Below, one piece after another: positions 25,901-37,829 of a DNA stretch of 64,000 bases. The stretch lies in the NCBI GenBank assembly GCA_024036415.1, contig JAMWET010000947.1, positions 124,001 through 188,000 of the forward strand, read 5' to 3'. A model generated the notes under the pieces. The model worked only from the letters and a program-made list of their open reading frames with translations, had not been told where the DNA came from and ran no database searches. Source of the DNA: Prochilodus magdalenae (taxonomy: Eukaryota; Chordata; Actinopteri; Characiformes; Prochilodontidae). Numbering within the stretch: the stretch's first letter is position 1; each line of letters starts with the position of its first letter. The position numbers and the translations under genes are program-made.

Positions 25901-28900
25901 ACTGTAAGAAGGAACAATGGTTTTTAAACCCATGATTTAATTAGGAATAAGATATAAGTGGATAAAAAGTGAATTTTGTTCCTCAGTAAGAATCCATTAG
26001 TGCTTTACTTAAGAATACATAACCGAGCATGCATACATTTCACAAGTTTTACCTCACTTCGTACTTTTCCTTTATATTTATATTAAGAATCCACCACTAC
26101 CACTGGGCATTCATTTGATGCTTCTTGAAGAAAGAGTAAGATCAGCATAAGCCAAGCTTAAAGGGGACAGATGGTGTCATTCAGAGTGGTTTGGTGAGAA
26201 ATGTTCTGTTCTAGAGAAACTTACTGAGTCACAAATGTTTACAGTGATGGTTATTGGAATCAGACGTGAAAAGTTTAATCCCTCACAGAAAGTTAGAAAA
26301 TGAAATAGTTATGAATACACTCGGCCCGAAGCCTGAGTCATTGTTTCACAATAGTTTTGGGATAAAGTTTTGACCTGAAACTGACTATTTATGGTGGAAT
26401 CCTACATGCAGAAAGTTGTGAGGTAAAAGAGTGCCCAGGGAAAACAGATTTACCGCTATTTTATCATCATCATCATCAACATTAGATATAAAACTCAGAA
26501 GACAAACGCAGGTTCACTGGTGGCTTTGGATAGTAATGACTGTGTTTTAGATGTTACGATTCCTGGTTTTTATTCAAATACATAAGTTTCTAAGTGCACA
26601 AATTAAAAAGCATTCAGTGGAATCCCCCTTTTACTGGAGCTGGTGTGGGCAGGGCTTATTGTATAGGCATTGCCTTCATATCAGTCAACAGGGGCTACGC
26701 TTTACAAGCCCACCTAATCATTGTGTATGGAGGGGCTGAAACAGTGTCGAGCTCTTCAGGTCAGTTATGTTATGTGCCATGGGGAAGAAAAACAAAAAAG
26801 GCATTTCAGTATCTTAGAGGTATCTCCTAGACAACAGTAAGATCATGTGGAGGAGGAAATAGACTTCTGCTTAAGTCTGTCTTGCTGTCTTGAGCAGAGT
26901 TTGAGCAGAAATCCAAAAAGATAATCGCTCTCTACATTTGAGCAATGCATTTGTCTTGTGGGACTGTCTTGGTGTTTGTTTTTAAGATGCACTTAGCCTG
27001 AGTTTAGCATTGTGTTGCTCACTGAATCAGGATGAACTTCATGACATGAGAACAGAACGTCATTAAAGAGGGGAAAAATACAGTAAGAACATATTCCTAT
27101 TTATAGCACGAGGCCTACAATGGCACATTCCTTTCTCTCCTTCATTAACACTCTTTCTCCAGTCTAACTCAGGGTTAAGGTCAGTACACTGTAACACTGG
27201 CGTCCAGGTTCAGCATGAACACAGGCACTTGGGCGCCAACAGTATGTGATAATAGGCAAGTATTTTACCACAGCCACATTTATTACCAATGCTCATGTGT
27301 CCTTAAAATGTCTCATTTCGTTCCAGTGTTGGAGAGTGCATAAAAGGGACTCTCTGCGAGTTTCTGGCCAACCCCCCCCTCGCCTTACACTCTCAAATAA
27401 AGCAGCCATTATCAGGAGCCTAGCTCTCGGCCTACTGGGTGGTGAGGGAGCTGAATACAGTAGTTTCTGTATGTTCATTGAGTTCAAATTGACCCTTTTT
27501 TCCTCCAAAGATCCAGCAGTCTTTCCACAAATGGATTTTTGATCCATTAAGAAAAAAAAAAGAGGAGAGAAAGGAGGCCCTGCCTTTCAGGTTGACAGCA
27601 GGGGAATTCTGGGATGTGTTGCCAAGGGCGACCACAGGATGAACAGAGGGAAAGTCAGCCTCTCCGGATCCTCGCGCCAGAGCACAGCTAAAATATATCT
27701 GCCTTCTGATTTCCACAGACAAGCGGGAGGGAAAGAAAGCGCACCAGAGCACACTGTAGCTTATTTTAATGTTCTAGATGTCGAAAGTGCACTGCAAGCG
27801 TTTCAGAACATCTCCGGACTATCAGCAAGCGCTGTAAAACCAGAGGTGTCACATAACAGAAATGTGCTAGCTGAGCTTTAACTATGTTGCTGTTCATGGT
27901 TTTAATTATTACACATTTTTGCACTCGTTTTTAAATGGTATGTTACCTCATAGGCTGAAATGACTGATGCACTGAAGTGGTTTTCATTTGACTTTTTTCT
28001 ACACTTTTGCAATTAACTATGAAAGAAAAAAAAAACCTATGAAATTGATTAATTGCTTAAGCTTTCATTTCCCCTAAAAACAGTAGAGAAGGAAAAGCAG
28101 ACCTGGTGAAATATAGATGTATGGCTTGATGAAATATTTCTCTGCATGAGTTTTTTCAAAATAATGATACTCTATATTTTTTCATTTTCCATAGTGCAAG
28201 AGCATGAGCAGTCTCCTACTGAGCTGTGTACAGACGATGACACTTTTTGTACACAAAATACAAAGCAAACAAACAAACAGCCACAACTGATGTCACATCT
28301 AAAAACCAACTCAAGTTCCACTTCTCCATGTACCTAAATGGACATTCAGGCCAAATGAGAAATGTAACCATTACTACATCTGTTGTTTTATCATCCTACA
28401 GCAGTGCTAAAGTGAGCTGTCCTGGGTGAACACAATTTGGATTATTCACTTATACACTTCTTCAGTCTTCAAGTAATTTCTGAAAGACCTCAAAACCTTT
28501 GGGTGGATAATTGTAAGCTGGCCTGTTAGTTTACTGAATTATCCTGTTAACAAAGAAAAAAAGCTACTGCTACATTACTAATGCTGTCATTACAAAAATT
28601 GTTTGGGTGTAGGTCAGTGGCTAGAGCAGTCAGTATTTGCGGAGCAACTATTAATTCACCATGATTATATTTGCATAATCAAAATCTTTATTCTGCCAAG
28701 TATTTTACGCATACAAGCAATATGTCTTATTGAGAGCACACATATGGCATGTAACAAGCACACAGACTGTTAAATGGGCAAGTACGATAATATAACAGGA
28801 AAGTATAAGAAGATACAATAAATTGAATAAATTATACGAATAAGAACAAATATACGAATACTCCATTTATAAGTATGCAGGCTGGAAAGTGTAGTGAGAG

Positions 28901-30124
28901 AACAATGATGCATAAAGAAATGAGAAAATGCTGCAAAAGTGTAAATTCCATCAAGCTGACAAAACTGATACCTACTCACATGCTAATAACTTCATATCAT
29001 GACAACCTACTAAATGCTACTCTTGGGTCAGAGTGCCTCTCTGAGTAATCCTTTTTCTTAATCAATAATTATTTATTTAAAGTATAATTAAGAGAAAAGG
29101 GGTTCATTTTATAGTTTTGCTGTTTTAGCCATTCATATGTAGCCCCTACTTCCTTGCTTGGGTGAAAGTTAATTCTTTTATTTTGGGCCCATTTGCAGTT
29201 GTTTACATCTCTCATTTCAGAGCTTTAGGATTTTATTTTAGAGGATTTTATTTTTTTCTACCCAGATGAGAACCTTTTTTATGATGTAAAGCCAAAAAAA
29301 TAGCTTAGCACTATTTTAGCACTTCTGCATGTAGAAACACTATTTATCATTACAATAAACACAAAATAACATTAATACAATAATAAAGTAGCCTATTTTG
29401 CCATGCAGAGAACAGAGATTTGTTCAATTCTATCAGCAGTACACCTGACTGAATTAAACATAGAACTGTATAGCTGTAGCAGGTATTGGACAGTAACTGT
29501 GGAACATCAAACCAGTGTTTTGTATTAATGTGTTAATTAAATTTATTGTGATGAGTCCAAATACATAAAAGTTTACTGCTCAGATGAATGGCTTCAGGTA
29601 TAATTTCCTGAAGTAATTATTACCTTAAAAGGATTTAAAATTCTACACCATTAAAGCAAAAAATAAATCTCTTTATACAGCATGCGGCAGTGTAGAGCTG
29701 AACTCCAGAGCCTCGAGAATATGATACAAGCAGTACCTGCATTTGCAATTAAAGTAAGTGCTGTATTGTGTTACTAGTGGTCATGATTCTATCCAAGAGG
29801 ATGTCTATCCAGGTTTTCTGGCAACTTTAAGAGACAAGTCACACAGACGCAGCTAAGGTCAGCAGCACAGGAATACCAGTACAAGGAGCATCAGCATAAT
29901 TGCTGACCACCCACACAAACTGCACTGTTGTACTTCTACACCCAATCTCGACATGACTCAATAATGACTGCATTCTGGGTTTTTTTTGTATTGTTTTGAT
30001 TTTTTTTCCAAGCAAAAGCATTTTTCCTTGTGAGGACTGCCTACACACACACACCATAGTTTGGTTTTCACATTTGCACAACTCTGTGCTGAAAATCTGG
30101 ACATTCACTGCAGAAGTGATGAAG
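25901..30124. other. AT-rich intergenic DNA
   Basis: No supported gene. A small (CAT)n run lies near 26,465. The segments 27,120-27,500 and 27,560-27,760 are less AT-rich and non-repetitive, so they could be regulatory, but nothing specific identifies them. Confidence 0.45.
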
Positions 30125-30640
30125 TGAACTGCTAATACAAAGTGAAAGTAGTGTTGTAGTTAATAGCGGTACAGCCGAGTCAAGACTGAGACCGGGACAA
30201 CTCAAGTTTGAGTCAAGTTCAAGACTTTTAGTAGTCAAGGCTGGGACAAGAAGTGTTGAGGCTGAGCAAAAATGAGATTTACACTGAATTTATTGATTGT
30301 TCTGACAAAATGTTAGCTAGTTATGTTTATGAGTAATTATCACTATGTGCTGTTTACTCAGGGGTCTTTTCACCTGGCGACTAGGCACAATGAATATGTG
30401 TATAAACCTGCCAAACTGAGCCAGAACTCAGAACTCTTTATCCTGACATCCAACATTCGGAAGGTCCAAAATCAGATTTCTCATTTGGTGAGTATGATGA
30501 ACTGACCAGTTAAATCTGCAGACGGAAGGATTGCACTGAGCTGGTTCACCTAAAAATGAGACCGACACCAAACAAGGATAAAACCAAGATGAGAGTTCTA
30601 GTTTATGGTTTCAAGACAAGACTTGTATACAACAACATAA
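30125..30640. repeat. dispersed repeat remnant (GAGTCAAG-rich)
   Basis: The left end is built of degenerate units such as GAGTCAAGACTGAGACC and GTTTGAGTCAAGTTCAAGAC. The right end has related inverted phrases such as GATAAAACCAAGATGAGAG. This resembles a teleost dispersed repeat of internally repetitive ends, but I could not match it to a named family. Confidence 0.4.
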
Positions 30641-30822
30641 ATAAAACTGCAGAAAATTCTCCATGGTGTTCAGTGTGACCGAAGACAGTTCAGATTTATG
30701 TGCTACATTAAAAGTGTAAAAGTGATCTAATTCTTTGTATTCCATTCCAGCCCTGACCAGCATCATGTAGTCTTTACCTTCTGTAAGGTGCATTAGGAAA
30801 TTACTAAGAAGGGTTCTTTAAG

Positions 30823-30855
30823 GCTCTCTCTCTCTCTTTCTCTTTCTCTTTCTCT

Positions 30856-30886
<31 letters not shown>
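30823..30886. repeat. (CT)n microsatellite
   Basis: A CT-rich run of about 64 bases with CTTT interruptions in its first half and pure CT in its second half. Confidence 0.9.
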
Positions 30887-30888
<2 letters not shown>

Positions 30889-31029
30889 GCAGTATTGGTG
30901 GAGGTGCTTGGACTCAGAGGGTCGGTGGCCATAATGTGGTGGTTATGAGTTAATCACAGTGGCATGGGCGGCCAGCCGGAAAACCAGGATGTTGGCTTTA
31001 AGATCTTAAAATCTTGGCTTGAAAAATCT

Positions 31030-31560
31030 ACCCACACCTCAGCGCAGGCCGTTAATCCTATCAGCATGCGTGAAAGTGTGTGTTTGCCTAGGGAATTGGG
31101 GCAAATTATTCAATTTGTCCGTTTTGAGAATGATGTTTGGATAGCTAATTTGTGGAGGACATTTCCTGTGGAGAAGAGAGAGAGACATTACCTCGTTTTG
31201 AATTCTAATTTGAGGAGCAGAAACAGAAACAGGCAAAGCAAAAATAAACGAGACAATCAGAGGTAAAGTTTTCCCAAATGGAATCCACAGTCCCCTCTTA
31301 AGTTGTGTAAATTAAGCCTGGTTAAATCATACAAAAAAACACGATGTGTGAAATGGTGTGTGTGTTTAAAGCTTTGCACCCTGTTAAACACACATCTCCC
31401 CGAACAGCAGTTTATACATTACCCAAGCTGATATTAACGAGGAATAAGAGAGAGGGGGTGAGATCCGTTCCCATTTACACTCATAACACTCCACTTCCAC
31501 TGGAAATAACGCCGCCTCTCTTCCTGAGTTAGAGCCTAATTAACTCCGTACTCTTCTAAT
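31030..31560. other. unique non-coding block, possible regulatory element
   Basis: Non-repetitive sequence of balanced composition, set between repeats. It contains a dyad CAAATT-ATTC-AATTTG at 31102-31117 and several TAATT cores, patterns common in homeodomain-bound enhancers. A 100-codon open frame from 30964 overlaps it but has no splice or domain support. Conservation would have to be tested. Confidence 0.3.
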
Positions 31561-31849
31561 AACTCTCTTACTATAATAGCAAGTGGACCTGCTGTAGATC
31601 AGGAAAACACTAAACACACAGAGGAACAGAACATTTCACAGTCAGAGTTTGGCAAAACAAAAAAATTGTATTGAAAAAAAAATAGGCCACATAGTGTTTT
31701 AGTGATAAAATGGCAAAATAAATATATGCAAACTGTGAGCTTAAAAAATAAATTGCCACAAAAATATTTTGTTAAAAAATATTTTAAATGAATTAAGCAG
31801 CTGCAAATATTTGTATTATATTTAGTGAAATATAGTATTTATAGTGTTT

Positions 31850-32262
31850 AGTGAAGTATAGTATAGTATTGTATCATATCGTATACTATAGTATAGTACA
31901 GTACAGTATAGTATTGTATCATATTGTATAGTATAGTATAGTACAGTACAGTACAGTACAGTATTGTATCATATCATATAGTATAGTATAGTACAGTACA
32001 GTATAGTATTGTATCATATTGTATAGTATAGTACAGTATAGTATTGTATCATATTGTATAGTATAGTACAGTATAGTATTGTATCATATCTATTGTATAG
32101 TAATGTATTGTATCGTATCATATTGTATAGTATAGTACAGTATAGTATTGTATCGTATCATATCGTATAGTATAGTATTGTATTGTATCGTACAGTATAG
32201 TATCGCATTGGATCGTAGCGTATAGTGCAGTATAATATAGTACAGTATTGTATAGCATTGAG
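31850..32262. repeat. pentanucleotide array with higher-order units
   Basis: The whole block reads in steps of five: GTATA, GTACA, GTATT, GTATC and ATATT. These variants recur in a set order, roughly GTATA-GTATA-GTACA-GTATA-GTATT-GTATC-ATATT, giving a higher-order unit near 35 bases. Unit number of GTATA and GTACA varies between repeats, and the array decays at its right end. Confidence 0.9.
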
Positions 32263-32321
32263 TTATAGAACAGGGCAGGAGTTTAGAATGAATTCAGTAT
32301 GATTTCATTTAAAACAAAGTG

Positions 32322-32323
<2 letters not shown>

Positions 32324-32376
<53 letters not shown>
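32324..32376. repeat. (GA)n microsatellite
   Basis: About 26 uninterrupted GA units. A complementary CT-rich run starts 200 bases further on (32578), so single strands could pair into a large hairpin. Confidence 0.95.
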
Positions 32377-32378
<2 letters not shown>

Positions 32379-32577
32379 TGGGGGGCATACTCCAGGATGT
32401 AAAGGGAAGCCCACAGTCCCCTGGAGCCAAAGGTCAAGAGCCCAACTTGAGCAGCTGTCACTGATAGGCCTCCAAGGAGCCTGAACAGTGACCCACAACC
32501 TCGCTACAAACCACAGCACTGTGGGTAAAACCAGAGTGACAGCCATCAAAAATACTACTGTCGTTCTGTTACTCTCA

Positions 32578-32623
32578 TTTTCTCGCTCTCTCTTTCTCCC
32601 TCCCTCTCTCTTTCTCCCTCCCT

Positions 32624-32662
<39 letters not shown>
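32578..32662. repeat. (CT)n/(CCCT)n microsatellite
   Basis: CT repeats with TTTC and CCCT interruptions, ending in a pure CT run. It is the complement of the (GA)n at 32324. Confidence 0.92.
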
Positions 32663-32664
<2 letters not shown>

Positions 32665-32739
32665 GTTTTAAACAGCATCTACTCATCTGTAAAGGCTTTC
32701 CATTTGTGAGGTTGGGACCTGTTCAATCAAATTCCAATC

Positions 32740-32860
32740 TATCTCTAAAAAAGTTGTTCAGTGTGGTTGAGGTCATGGCTCTGTACAGATAACTGGAGTT
32801 CATCCACATCAGACTTGTCATACCATGTCTTTATGGAGCTCGCTTGGAGCTTGCGTTGAA
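32740..32860 (-). mobile_element. Tc1-type transposon fragment
   Basis: The phrase GTGGTTGAGGTCATGGCTCT, then GTACAGATAACTGGAGTTC and CATGTCTTTATGGAGCT, matches the strongly conserved 3' half of teleost Tc1-like elements read in reverse. No ends or frame survive. Confidence 0.55.
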
Positions 32861-33424
32861 ATCAGCATGCCTTTGTGACAGATATCACTGCTGTAGATTT
32901 CTCTGGGCTAGCCTGACCTAACTGCCGTCCAGAACAGCCCAGTCCCCCACTAAAAATGTGTGCCTTATTAAGGTCAAAACATGTCAACAAAAGAATTATC
33001 TTCAATAATTGTACATGTTCTATATTGTTATTGCTAAATATATTATTAGTGTGTCTGCAAATATCCGTTTCCAATATAGGTGTATCAAATTTCATAACAC
33101 ATATCTTTCGAAGCCAAATGTTCCACTTGCATCCATATTTATATTCTAAAGGTTTTGAGAGAAGGGTTCGATCATATATTATATATTATTCATATCATTT
33201 GTAAAGTTATAATATTTAAAGCCTAAAATGTGGCAAAAAAAATCTTTTTATGACTGTTATGGTATTTTCCCATTTAAAAAGTTATTAAATATAGTTATTA
33301 AAGTTAGAGAACTTGAACAGAAAATTACCAAAATATAATAATTACAATATAATTAGCCATCAACTGGGTAAGTAGTAGTTAAAATACCTTATTCACATGC
33401 AGCATCTTGTCTTAATACAGGTCA

Positions 33425-33565
33425 ATGGGGATCCTGGATCAAAAAAAGGTGATGGGTGGATAACAAAGTATGCAGAAAAACAGGTGGACTACAGTCTTGT
33501 AGAACTACAAGGTGCTTCTATGTGGTAGCTGGAGTTGATAAAAATGGATAAAGAGTGTAAATACA
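33425..33565. mobile_element. foldback transposon end fragment (family of 225-860)
   Basis: It contains GGATAACAAAGTATGCAG, GTGGACTACAGTCTTGTAG and GTGCTTCTATGTGGTAG in the same order as the right arms of the copies at 225-860 and 34.7-35.5 kb. Only one arm remains. Confidence 0.65.
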
Positions 33566-33596
33566 ATGCTGTGCCTGATCATATATATATAAATGT

Positions 33597-34262
33597 ACAC
33601 TCATCAATCTAAAGAATAGTTGCACCTAGAAGGAAGTGTTGATTTGCAATGCTATTTATGATTTTTTTTACTATGATATATTTATACTGATACGGCCAAA
33701 ATTTATTAAGGGCATAAAGATCTTTATGCATGTAGTCCTGCGTTATGCAGTCATCTGTCAATGTTGCTGGCACTAACAGGATTAGTCATGGAGGGCATCA
33801 CTGCTCACTGAATGTCTGCAATGGTGGCTGTTGGGTGCATGTCGGACAATTCGACATCTCTCTCTCTCTCTGTGTTTTGTGTAGGTCTCCCAGATCCTTC
33901 ACGTCTCTGGTGCCTGCCCTTTTCTATCTACTGGCGTCAACAGCGTGCTATGGTAGTATCCACAAAACCAGTATGGTGCACAATACATTAATGTGATCCC
34001 GCTTTCTGGAGCCCTGGGATGCCACCACTCTCCAACTCTTCCAGCTGCTGGAACTGCTTTCGAACTGTTCTCTAAGGGATACTTGCAAAGGATGCTACCA
34101 ACACAGCAGTATGACCTTATATAGTCAGTCCGGTACAGGCTCATCCTTGCTTATGCAACATGCGTGGCTGAGTGTGAAACTTTAATCATTAGCATGCATA
34201 TCTACCCACCAAGTTTCATTCCTGTTGGTGGACTCCTTCTAGGTGATGATTAGTACATATAC
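33597..34262. mobile_element. second inverted-repeat element family
   Basis: The left end reads GTACACTCATCAATC and, after about 20 bases, CACCTAGAAGGAAGT. The right end in reverse complement reads GTACTAATCATC then ACCTAGAAGGAGT, so the ends are imperfect inverted repeats. A related left-end fragment occurs at about 1118-1185. The interior has no intact frame and a short CT run. Superfamily unknown. Confidence 0.55.
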
Positions 34263-34269
34263 ACTACAT

Positions 34270-34720
34270 ATACGAGCCCCCAAAAATATACCAAAAAAGT
34301 ATATAAAAATGTAAAAAGATGTAAATAAAAAACTGAATGCATTGACTTCCAAATCTCATAGACCCACATTTTATCCACATGGTGGGATATCCCATATTTC
34401 ATTCACATGGTAGGATATACAAAGTCTTTGTAATTTTATGTTGAGAAACATTTTTCTGAAATTGTTCCAACATTTTGCCACATTTGGAGATGGTGGAGAT
34501 GAACCTCTGCCCATCTTTACTTCTGAGAGACTTTAAAATGCTCTTTTTATTCCCAGTCATGTGACTTGTAAATTGACCTGTTTTTTTATTGGTAACGTTT
34601 TCTGCCTTTTGTTTCCCCTGTCCAGACATTTTTGAGATGTGTTGCTGCCTTCAAGTTTTAAATGAGATCTTGGAATGGCATGGAGATTTAATGGAATAGT
34701 AAAATGTCTCACTTTTGGAT
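34270..34720. mobile_element. degraded DNA-transposon remnant
   Basis: It contains phrases I associate with a widespread teleost DNA element, such as CTGCCCATCTTTACTTCTGA, GTGTTGCTGCCTTCAAG and AATAGTAAAATGTCTCACTT. There is no transposase frame, and the boundaries are approximate. Confidence 0.45.
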
Positions 34721-35516
34721 CAGTTCAGTACTGCAGTGACACAGACGTGGTGGTGTGTTGGTGTGTTGTGCTGGTTTGAGTGGCTCAGATACAACAGCGG
34801 TTGATGTGGCACAGCAGATAACACTATTACCCACCAGGAAGCTACTGTCCCATGTGGGAGACTGGGGTTTGATTCATGGTCTAGGTGACTATGTTGTGCT
34901 ACAAGACTCTTAACACTACATTGGCCTTCCTGTAATATGATTAACCTTGTAGGTCGCTCAGCTAAAGGCTGTGAATGTAACACCTTTACCTTGTTGGTCA
35001 ACGTTGACCTTGTTGGTCAACCTGGTTAAATTTCAGAGACAACAGTCAGAGATGGCAGCTCATCTATTGCTGCAAAGTTTATCATTCAGTCCTTTATCAG
35101 TGGTCACAGGACGCTGCCCACGAGACACTGTTTGCTGGATAGCTTTGGTTGGTGGACTATTCTCAGTCCAGAAGTGACACTGAGGTGTTTAAAACTCCAG
35201 CAGCACTGCTGAGTCTGATTCACTCACTAACATACACTAACAGACCACCACGTCAGTGTCACTGCAGTGCTGAGAATGAGTCACCACCCACATAATACCT
35301 GCTCTGAAGTGATCCTGTGGGGGTCCTGACCATTAAGGAACAGGGTAACAGGAGGCTAACAAAGTATGCAATGAATCAGATTGCAGACTACAGTGTGCAT
35401 CTGTAGAATTACAAAGTGCTCTTGTATGGCAAGCAGAGCTGATCAAATAGGCAACGAGTGTAGACACAAGGAGGTACCTAATTAACTGGCCAATGGGTGT
35501 ATGTATAATTTGCACA
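34721..35516. mobile_element. foldback DNA transposon (copy 2), interrupted by a SINE
   Basis: Same family as 225-860. Shared parts include CACTGCAGTGCTGAGAATGA, CATAATACCTGCTCTGA, GTCCTGACCATTAAGGAACA and the right end GTGTAGACACAAGGAGGTACC, the inverse of copy 1's left end. The left half also has the inverse phrase TACTGCAGTGACACAGACG. The outer left terminus is missing, and the element is split by the insertion at about 34803-34985. Confidence 0.75.
34803..34985 (+). mobile_element. tRNA-derived SINE
   Basis: The start TGGCACAGCAG fits an RNA polymerase III A box (TRGCNNAGYNG). About 45 bases later GGGTTTGATTC fits a B box (GGTTCGANTCC). The 3' part, GTAGGTCGCTCAGCTAAAGG followed by CTGTGAATGTAA, resembles the usual fish SINE tail built on GTCGCTCTGGATAAG and AATGTAAATG. 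It sits inside the foldback element, so it inserted later. Confidence 0.7.
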
Positions 35517-36340
35517 AATTTATCATGCATTTGTATCGCTACTTGAAGGAGATTGCTTATGTTTCACAGTACAAGACAAAAACCTATTAATATCAGCATA
35601 AGCAGCTATTTGTACAGCCTAAAAGATAGATCCATCAAGCTCATGTTCCTAAACATCTGGAAAAGCAGTTTCAAAGTAAGTGAAGAAGTGCCCAATATCT
35701 GAAGCTAGAGGCTAGTTTTGGTCATATCAGCCTTCTAAAGTTGTCCAGTTCTTGCTTTTCCAACATTGCCTAACCATTACATTTTGCAAGCAAATCAGAA
35801 TGTACTCAGTCTAGGCTGCAATTTAAGCTCAGTGCTTAGATTATGTTCGAGAATGTTTTAATAGCTTTTAAAGAACTTTCCATTAGACCCACTCTTCCTG
35901 TTCTGGCAAATCCCCACCAACCAAAAACAGGATCGTGGGAATAGTGAGCATGTAAGACTCATCAATGGGTTTATTACTTCATACATGGCATTATATGTTT
36001 ATTTTGTGGTCAAAGTTATTATCATTTGTTTTCACAGCATACCTGCTGAAACAGTATGTTTTTGTTGCCATTTTGAGATTTAGTGTAGGTGGGGCAACCT
36101 GTCTGGTCCCGGCAATGTAGAGGCGATTTTAACACAACAGCCTCCAAGTCTGATTTCCTAGCTATTTTTCTTCTCATAAGGCTTACATGAAGCAATTGGT
36201 ATAGAATAATAACATCCAAGCGAGGTGTAATGCACGGATATGAAAAGTGGTAACAGAATGTAACTGAGCCTGCACAAAAAAGTCCATTGAATTTACGAGT
36301 GAAACAAATGTGGTTGTTTTTCTACTTCCATTTCTTTCAG
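35517..36340. other. intergenic DNA
   Basis: I see no gene, RNA or repeat that can be supported. Confidence 0.45.
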
Positions 36341-36860
36341 TCAGGAAGCCACCGAGCCAAAGCCTGATGGAGGTCTCGGTCCAACGGCATGCTGGGACTT
36401 TTCAGCGCAACCTGAGAGGGTGACAAGGCAACCGCATGCTGGAGAACCACCGGGACTGTCATCGAAGGGAACTCGGCGTTTGACTAACTGCTTCCCTCCT
36501 TTCCAGGACTAAGCCCCTCTAAGGCCTGCGAGCTGCAGTGGAAATGCCCCCGGCTGAATGGAGGCCTCTGTTTCTCAGGCCCTGCCTACCTCCATCTCCA
36601 GCAGCTACCACCCACAGAGCACAACACGTCACCCCAGGCCTGCAGCACGTTTCTCAGCCTCACTCAGCTCTCTCCCTCTACCACTCTGCCTTATGGCCGA
36701 CTCGAAGGGAATTGTACACCTATGTTTTAAATCACAAAGTGAAAGCTCATGCTGGAGAGCGCTCGAGTTCGAGAGCAGAGTGTGTAGATCATGCAACTTA
36801 TAATCTGATAGCTGCACACAGGAGGAAGCTGACAGGTCATTTCACACAAATCTGACTACC
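36341..36860 (+). other. GC-rich unique island, possible non-coding transcript
   Basis: This block is clearly more GC-rich than its surroundings and non-repetitive. It has acceptor-like sites (TTTCTTTCAG ending 36340, CCTCCTTTCCAG ending 36506) and a donor-like GTGACA at 36420. A frame without a start codon runs open from 36509 to 36730 (GGLCFSGPAYLHLQQLPP in its middle). Joining the two putative exons does not keep that frame, so a coding exon is not established. It could be a lncRNA, a regulatory element or a fragment of an unrecognised gene. Confidence 0.3.
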
Positions 36861-37439
36861 TCAGCATCCAAGCTACTTTAATAGTAGTTACTGAGTCTGA
36901 TCTACAGGCTCCGGGTTCATTCCTAAAGATAAAACAAAAAAATCTACCCTTTTATTCATAGCAACTGTTGCATGATTGTACTAGCTTTATGGAACACTTA
37001 TAGCAAGTTTGATCTTCGTTGATCAGCCATCAGATTTTCAGACAAGCCATGCCCAGTAGATCCCACAGTACACGCCCCCAACCTCTGTAAGCTTTTGTAG
37101 TAGAACTAGCAGGTAGTGTTTTCCTTCAAGCACAGTGAGTTGTTCAATGATGTGTTTGCCTTTACCCTTTCACCTTGGTAAAAACTTGTGATTAGCTGAG
37201 TCCTAGCTACTTGGCAAATGGGTCATGACTAAATGCAGGAGGTCATGACTAAAAATCAGGAGTAGATTTCATTTATGTTGTTTTTGTACCTGGTGGGCAT
37301 GATATTTCTTCAGCTCTTTATATGATACATCACACCTCATTATGATATATTTAGGAAATCTATGAAAGGGTTATTTAAGATCATGGTTGCATCAAAGTGT
37401 CATGATTTCTACTCTAGTCTAAAATTCTACCATTAATCT
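36861..37439. other. intergenic DNA
   Basis: AT-rich sequence; nothing recognised. Confidence 0.45.
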
Positions 37440-37740
37440 TAGTTTGTAAGAAGACGTAACCTGACGAATTCATACTCCAAACAAATAAGGGGCAACAAAT
37501 CACCAGAAAGTTGTTGTATCTATCTTTACTGTAAAAAAAAATGATTATCCGCCTTAATGTTAGGATTAACAGCTGGTCACAAGCTTCATTCCTCTTCCTT
37601 CAACATTACTGACAAGAGAATAGTTCTTCATCCTTTCATGTTGGACTGATTAGTCTTGAGACTATAGTGTATAATTATTATCTTCTGAGCCACAAAGTGG
37701 TATTACTAGCTGATTAGCAAGCTAACCTTAGTACACATCA
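37440..37740 (+). repeat. dispersed repeat unit B (copy 1)
   Basis: It shares ordered landmarks with 58040-58620: CATACTCCAAAC, CAACAAATCA then AGAAAG, and TTCATCCTTTCATGTTGGAC with TGATT. The family is not named. Confidence 0.55.
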
Positions 37741-37829
37741 TTAGTATATATCTTAGTATATATCATTAAACATGGACATATGCATAATTTTTTAATGAAT
37801 TAATAATAATAGTTCAGTGTTCTCGCATA

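Noticed and set aside
32283..32678. 131-codon frame on the minus strand
   Set aside because: Both ends are Arg-Glu or Ser-Leu repeats from GA/CT microsatellites; the middle has no recognised domain.
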